Shown here in pieces: positions 59,974 through 64,000 of a stretch of DNA of 64,000 bases. The first letter of the stretch is position 1, and the number at the start of each line of letters is the position of its first letter. A program made the translations under genes and the position numbers. This DNA is from an uncultured Lachnospiraceae bacterium (GTDB lineage: Bacteria; Bacillota; Clostridia; Lachnospirales; Lachnospiraceae). The notes beneath the pieces are model-generated. The model ran no database searches, was not told the DNA's origin, and saw only the letters and a program-made list of their open reading frames with translations. Where the stretch lies: assembly GCA_934293575.1 (NCBI GenBank), contig CAKQYU010000002.1, positions 124,001-188,000 on the forward strand, in the 5' to 3' direction.

Positions 59974-62004
59974 GTGACTTCTAAAAGTATTGCATATGCA
60001 TCCGATTTGCAAAAAACAACAGGTGCGAAAGAACTGCTTTTACAGGTAAAGGATATTTTAGAAGCAGTACCATCTGTAAGTGTCGAGTTTGAGGATCCTA
60101 CTGTTGAGATTACAAAAAAACATCTGGTAATTGATCGGATTTTTCCAACAAATATCCGGAACTTTTTAAAGCTGTTGTGTGATAACGGAGATTTTGGATT
60201 ATTTAACGAAATCTGCGAAGCCTTGGATGATTTGGAAAAAGAACCGACAAGTGAAGCGGAGCATGCACAGTTAATTTATGTAACACCTCCTAATGAGGAA
60301 CAGCTTGCAGGAATTAAACAATTCCTTGCAAAAGAATTTAATAATGAAGATATGACTTTGGATATGCAGGAGGATGCATCGATTAAGAGTGGTTTCATTC
60401 TGCGTGTCGGAACAAAGGAATATGACTGGAGTGAGAAAGGACGTATTGCTCAGTTAGAGAGCAAGATTGCAAATGCAGTGACCAAATCAGCCGGTCAGTC
60501 AGCCAGTGAGCAGGGAATCATTTCAATATTGAAAGCCAATATTGAAGATTTTGAACTGGAAGCAAAAAATAAAGAAATCGGTATGGTTAACTGGGTTGGC
60601 GACGGTATTGCCAACGTAGATGGAATTGACCATGCATTTTACGGCGAAATCGTTCTCTTTGACTGTGGTATTAAGGGAATGGTTCAGGATGTCAGAAGAG
60701 ATGAAATCGGTGTTATCCTGTTTGGTCGTGATACGGAAATCCATGAGGGCACAAGAGTCGTGCGTACCGGCAAAATGGCAGGTATTCCGGTTGGTGATAA
60801 TTTCAAGGGCCGTATTGTAGATGCACTTGGTGCACCAATCGACGGACAGGGAGAGATTATTGCAGACGGATATCGCCCGATTGAGAATCCGGCACCAAGT
60901 ATTGTAGATCGTAAGTCCGTATCCGTACCAATGGAAACCGGTATTTTAGCAATTGATTCCATGTTCCCAATTGGTCGTGGACAACGTGAGTTGATTATCG
61001 GTGACCGTCAGACAGGTAAGACTTCCATTGCAACCGATACGATCTTAAACCAGAAGGGTAAGGGCGTTATCTGTGTATATGTTGCAATTGGACAGAAGGC
61101 TTCTACCATTGCAAAGATGGTTAATAATTTGAAAAAAGGTGGAGCAATGGATTATACAATTGTTGTTTCGGCAACAGCTGCTGATCCGGCACCGTTACAG
61201 TATATTGCACCTTATGCAGGAACTGCGTTGGCAGAGTATTTCATGTATCAGGGTAAGGATGTTTTGATTATTTATGATGACTTATCAAAACATGCCGTTG
61301 CATATCGTGCGATTTCATTATTGTTAGAGAGAAGTCCGGGACGTGAGGCATATCCGGGTGATGTATTCTATTTACATTCAAGATTGTTAGAGCGTTCTTC
61401 AAGATTGACACAGGAAGCCGGTGGTGGTTCCATTACTGCACTTCCGATTATTGAGACACAGGCAGGTGATGTATCTGCGTATATTCCTACAAATGTTATT
61501 TCCATTACAGATGGTCAGATTTATCTGGAGAGTGAGTTGTTTAATGCCGGTCAGCGGCCAGCCGTAAATGTTGGTTTGTCTGTATCCCGTGTTGGTGGTG
61601 CAGCGCAGACAAAGGCAATGAAGAAAGCTGCGGGTTCCATCCGTATTGACTTGGCTCAGTATCGTGAAATGGAAGTATTTACACAGTTTTCGTCTGATTT
61701 GGATGACAATACCAAGAAACAATTGGCACATGGTCGTTCTTTGATGGAATTATTAAAACAGCCGCTTGGTAATCCGTTTAGTATGGCAGAACAGGTTATT
61801 ACATTGGTATCGGCAAATGCTCATATTTTCAGTGATATTGATGCAAAGGATATCAAACAGTTCCGCCTGGATTTGTTAAAGGAATTCCATATGAATCATT
61901 CGGACGTCATCAGTCAGTTGGAATCATCTAAGGATTTAGCGGATGATGTGAAGGAAAATATTATTGATATTGCAAAGGAATTTGCACAGCATTATGGAAA
62001 GTAG
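59974..62004 (+). CDS. atpHA: ATP synthase delta-alpha fusion protein
   Basis: One 676-aa frame holds two F1 subunits. Residues 1 to about 175 match a full-length delta subunit (AtpH): SIAYASDLQKTTGAKELL at the N-terminus, IDRIFPTNIRNFLKLLCDNG, and a C-terminal domain that binds subunit b. From about 177 a full alpha subunit (AtpA) begins (GIISILKANIEDFELEAKN), with the P-loop GDRQTGKT from Gly343 and the arginine finger in SVSRVGGAAQTKAM. Neither part is shortened. GTG 59974 follows AGGTGA. In a hexamer with three alphas, three deltas would be tethered, although other F-ATPases need only one, so processing or unusual packing is implied. Confidence 0.92.
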   Translation: MTSKSIAYASDLQKTTGAKELLLQVKDILEAVPSVSVEFEDPTVEITKKHLVIDRIFPTNIRNFLKLLCDNGDFGLFNEICEALDDLEKEPTSEAEHAQLIYVTPPNEEQLAGIKQFLAKEFNNEDMTLDMQEDASIKSGFILRVGTKEYDWSEKGRIAQLESKIANAVTKSAGQSASEQGIISILKANIEDFELEAKNKEIGMVNWVGDGIANVDGIDHAFYGEIVLFDCGIKGMVQDVRRDEIGVILFGRDTEIHEGTRVVRTGKMAGIPVGDNFKGRIVDALGAPIDGQGEIIADGYRPIENPAPSIVDRKSVSVPMETGILAIDSMFPIGRGQRELIIGDRQTGKTSIATDTILNQKGKGVICVYVAIGQKASTIAKMVNNLKKGGAMDYTIVVSATAADPAPLQYIAPYAGTALAEYFMYQGKDVLIIYDDLSKHAVAYRAISLLLERSPGREAYPGDVFYLHSRLLERSSRLTQEAGGGSITALPIIETQAGDVSAYIPTNVISITDGQIYLESELFNAGQRPAVNVGLSVSRVGGAAQTKAMKKAAGSIRIDLAQYREMEVFTQFSSDLDDNTKKQLAHGRSLMELLKQPLGNPFSMAEQVITLVSANAHIFSDIDAKDIKQFRLDLLKEFHMNHSDVISQLESSKDLADDVKENIIDIAKEFAQHYGK

Positions 62005-62012
62005 GAATAATT

Positions 62013-62963
62013 ATGGCGAATGCGAAAGAGATTCAAAATCGAATAAAAAGTATTCAGGATACCATGAAAATTACCAAAGCCATGTACATGATGTCTTCCA
62101 TGAAACTTCGAAAGGCAAGACAGAAGCTGGATAATACAGAACCGTATTTTGACGGATTACAGAAGGAAATATCCGATATTTTACTTCATTTTCCGGATAT
62201 GGAGCATTTGTATTTTGATAATCGTCATACCGATAAGGCGGAGACGGTTAAAAAGAAGGGATACATTGTGGTTACCGGCGACAAAGGTATGGCAGGAGCT
62301 TATAACCATAATGTAATAAAGGAAGCACAGGATCTGATTGATCAGGAAGAAGACTATCGTTTATTTATTGTTGGTGAACTGGGTAGACAGTTTTTCTACG
62401 GCCAGCATTATAATGTGGAACCTTCTTTTCAATTTTCAACCAATAATCCATCCATTCATCGGGCAAGAGTTATGACAGAGCTGATTATTGATTTATACAA
62501 AAAAGAAGAGTTGGATGAGGTTTATGTTATATATACCCGTATGATTAATTCCATGAGGGAAGAGGTGCAGGTAGAGAGAATCCTGCCACTGAAAACACAT
62601 GAATTTATCAAGGAAGAAATGATAGACGCTTCCAAAATAGGTGATGGTAATTATGATGATGCAGCATTAAAAGAGGCGGATGAGTGGTTTTTCATTTATC
62701 CTTCTCCGAGTAAAGTTTTGGAAAAGCTGGTTTATAATTATGTTACCGGTTTTTTATATGGTGTTTTAGTTGAGGGCTCGGCAAGTGAAGAAAATGCCAG
62801 AATGATGGCAATGCAGTCGGCAACCGACAATGCAGAGAAAATGCTTGCAGAATTATCGATTGAGTACAATCGTGTAAGGCAGGCCGCCATCACACAGGAG
62901 ATTACAGAGGTAATTGGTGGTGCAAAGGCCCTTAAGAAGAAAAAGAAAAAGCAGGAAAGGTGA
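62013..62963 (+). CDS. atpG: ATP synthase F1 subunit gamma
   Basis: This 316-aa central shaft subunit has IQNRIKSIQDTMKITKAMYMM in its N-terminal helix (short form KITKAMYMMS) and the C-terminal helix MQSATDNAEKMLAELSIEYN with RQAAITQEITEVIGGAKAL. It is about 25 residues longer than typical and ends in a run of lysines. It starts nine bases after the fusion gene. Confidence 0.95.
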   Translation: MANAKEIQNRIKSIQDTMKITKAMYMMSSMKLRKARQKLDNTEPYFDGLQKEISDILLHFPDMEHLYFDNRHTDKAETVKKKGYIVVTGDKGMAGAYNHNVIKEAQDLIDQEEDYRLFIVGELGRQFFYGQHYNVEPSFQFSTNNPSIHRARVMTELIIDLYKKEELDEVYVIYTRMINSMREEVQVERILPLKTHEFIKEEMIDASKIGDGNYDDAALKEADEWFFIYPSPSKVLEKLVYNYVTGFLYGVLVEGSASEENARMMAMQSATDNAEKMLAELSIEYNRVRQAAITQEITEVIGGAKALKKKKKKQER

Positions 62964-62972
62964 GAATTCATA

Positions 62973-64000
62973 ATGGAAAATACAGGTAAGATAGTACAGG
63001 TTTCCGGACCTGTCGTAGATGTAGAATTTATAAATGGTGAATTACCTGCCATTAAAGACGCATTATATGTTATGAACGGTGACAAAAAATGCGTGATGGA
63101 AGTTTCTCAGCATATTGGACATAATGTAGTGCGTTGTATTATGCTTGCAGCCAGTGAAGGTCTTGCAAGAGATATGGAAGTTGTTGCAACGGGAAAAGGT
63201 ATTGAAGTTCCTGTTGGAGAACAGACATTGGGACGTTTATTTAATGTGCTTGGTGAAACTCTGGATGATGGTGAAAAACTGGATTCCGGTGAACATTGGG
63301 TTATCCATCGGGAACCACCAACATTTGAGGATCAAAGTCCGGTTGTTGAAATGTTAGAAACCGGTATTAAAGTTATTGATTTGTTAGCACCTTATGCAAA
63401 GGGTGGTAAGATTGGTCTGTTCGGTGGTGCCGGTGTTGGTAAGACAGTATTGATTCAGGAATTGATTAATAACATCGCAAATGAAAGTGGTGGTTATTCC
63501 ATTTTCACAGGTGTTGGAGAACGTTCAAGAGAGGGAAATGACCTTTGGACAGAGATGAAGGAGTCAGGAGTACTTTCCAAAACGGCCTTAGTGTTCGGAC
63601 AGATGAACGAGCCGCCGGGAGCACGTATGCGTGTAGCCGAAACGGGACTTACCATGGCGGAATATTTCCGTGATGTACAAAAACAGGATGTGTTGTTGTT
63701 TATTGATAATATTTTCCGTTTTGTACAGGCTGGTTCTGAGGTATCTGCATTACTTGGACGTATGCCTTCGGCAGTAGGTTATCAGCCAACCCTTGCAAAT
63801 GATTTGGGTGAATTACAGGAAAGAATTGCTTCTACAAAGAATGGTTCCGTTACTTCGGTTCAGGCAGTATATGTTCCGGCGGATGACTTGACAGATCCGG
63901 CTCCTGCAACAACATTCTCCCATCTGGATGCGACAACGGTTCTTTCGCGTAAGATTGTAGAACAGGGTATTTACCCGGCGGTTGATCCTTTGGAGTCAAC
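62973..64000 (+). CDS. atpD: ATP synthase F1 subunit beta (3' end beyond window)
   Basis: The frame is open from ATG 62973, after AAAGGTGAG, to the end of the window (342 codons of about 465). It is the catalytic subunit: the P-loop is GGAGVGKTVLIQE, followed by GVGERSREGNDLW, MNEPPGARMRVAETGLTMAE and FIDNIFRFVQAGSEVSALLGRMPSAVGYQ in parts. It runs without a break through the window edge; atpC is expected to follow. Confidence 0.96.
   Translation, partial: MENTGKIVQVSGPVVDVEFINGELPAIKDALYVMNGDKKCVMEVSQHIGHNVVRCIMLAASEGLARDMEVVATGKGIEVPVGEQTLGRLFNVLGETLDDGEKLDSGEHWVIHREPPTFEDQSPVVEMLETGIKVIDLLAPYAKGGKIGLFGGAGVGKTVLIQELINNIANESGGYSIFTGVGERSREGNDLWTEMKESGVLSKTALVFGQMNEPPGARMRVAETGLTMAEYFRDVQKQDVLLFIDNIFRFVQAGSEVSALLGRMPSAVGYQPTLANDLGELQERIASTKNGSVTSVQAVYVPADDLTDPAPATTFSHLDATTVLSRKIVEQGIYPAVDPLES

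Noticed and set aside
1..64000. Insertion sequences, prophage, rRNA or tRNA genes
   Set aside because: I saw no transposase (other than the distant transposase-like fold of the Rpn proteins), integrase, phage structural gene, rRNA stretch or tRNA cloverleaf. T-box sequences can look like tRNA-related hits but are leaders.

Overview
The window is a contiguous piece of a low-GC Gram-positive chromosome. Gene content and signals point to an anaerobic clostridium of the Lachnospiraceae type: an IscR-like Rrf2 regulator, a DUF3793 protein next to a flavodoxin, T-box leaders, HrcA/CIRCE heat-shock control, an NADP-type glutamate dehydrogenase and strong AGGAGG-type ribosome sites. I cannot name the genus. 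I saw no rRNA, tRNA, CRISPR array, prophage or complete insertion sequence.

Layout. 1-8.4 kb: Rrf2 regulator, DUF1858 redox protein, a chemoreceptor, enolase (eno) with a hairpin in its leader, DUF3793 + flavodoxin, purA, and a membrane protein coupled to birA. 8.4-11.9 kb: a zinc-ribbon membrane protein and gdhA, whose leader has two mutually exclusive hairpins. 12.0-13.7 kb: an accessory island with a ~197-bp hairpin element (MITE-like), a divergent Rpn/PD-(D/E)XK nuclease-family gene, and ~14 degenerate 22-bp repeats. 13.8-23 kb: two membrane proteins of unknown function, a NUDIX hydrolase, a YitT protein, a MATE exporter, a hybrid histidine kinase overlapping cobI, and a LysR regulator. 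23.1-30.1 kb: the complete tryptophan operon trpEGDCFBA behind a T-box with a TGG specifier. 30-37.8 kb: SdpI-like and ZIP proteins, then a run of co-directional genes (EcsC-like, coiled-coil protein, HPt, REC-HD-GYP, a glycosyltransferase/aldo-keto reductase fusion, and a trigger-factor-like lipoprotein). 37.8-39.6 kb: two divergent unknown genes. 39.7-45.3 kb: thiC, then a TPP riboswitch and thiM-thiE-HAD-thiD-ROK. 45.3-49 kb: Hsp20, a 24-aa lysine-rich peptide and ClpB under two CIRCE operators. 49-50.7 kb: two tandem Rpn-family genes, the second lacking the nuclease domain through an in-frame 546-bp deletion. 50.7-58.4 kb: glyA, leuA (reverse strand, leucine T-box), a small membrane protein, a diguanylate cyclase, a second chemoreceptor and a second CIRCE-controlled Hsp20. 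58.5-64 kb: an F-type ATP synthase operon in which delta and alpha are one polypeptide (atpB-E-F-HA-G-D; atpD runs off the window).

How the parts fit. Amino-acid supply is controlled by RNA: Trp T-box, Leu T-box, and a possible attenuator on gdhA. Thiamine salvage is controlled by TPP, with a promoter at the end of thiC that places thiC itself outside the switch. Protein quality control (two Hsp20s and ClpB) is tied together by CIRCE. The three Rpn-family genes, 36 kb apart and of different protein sequence, share the same promoter architecture, which predicts almost leaderless mRNAs; this shared module, the array beside it and the truncated paralogue are the most unusual part of the window.
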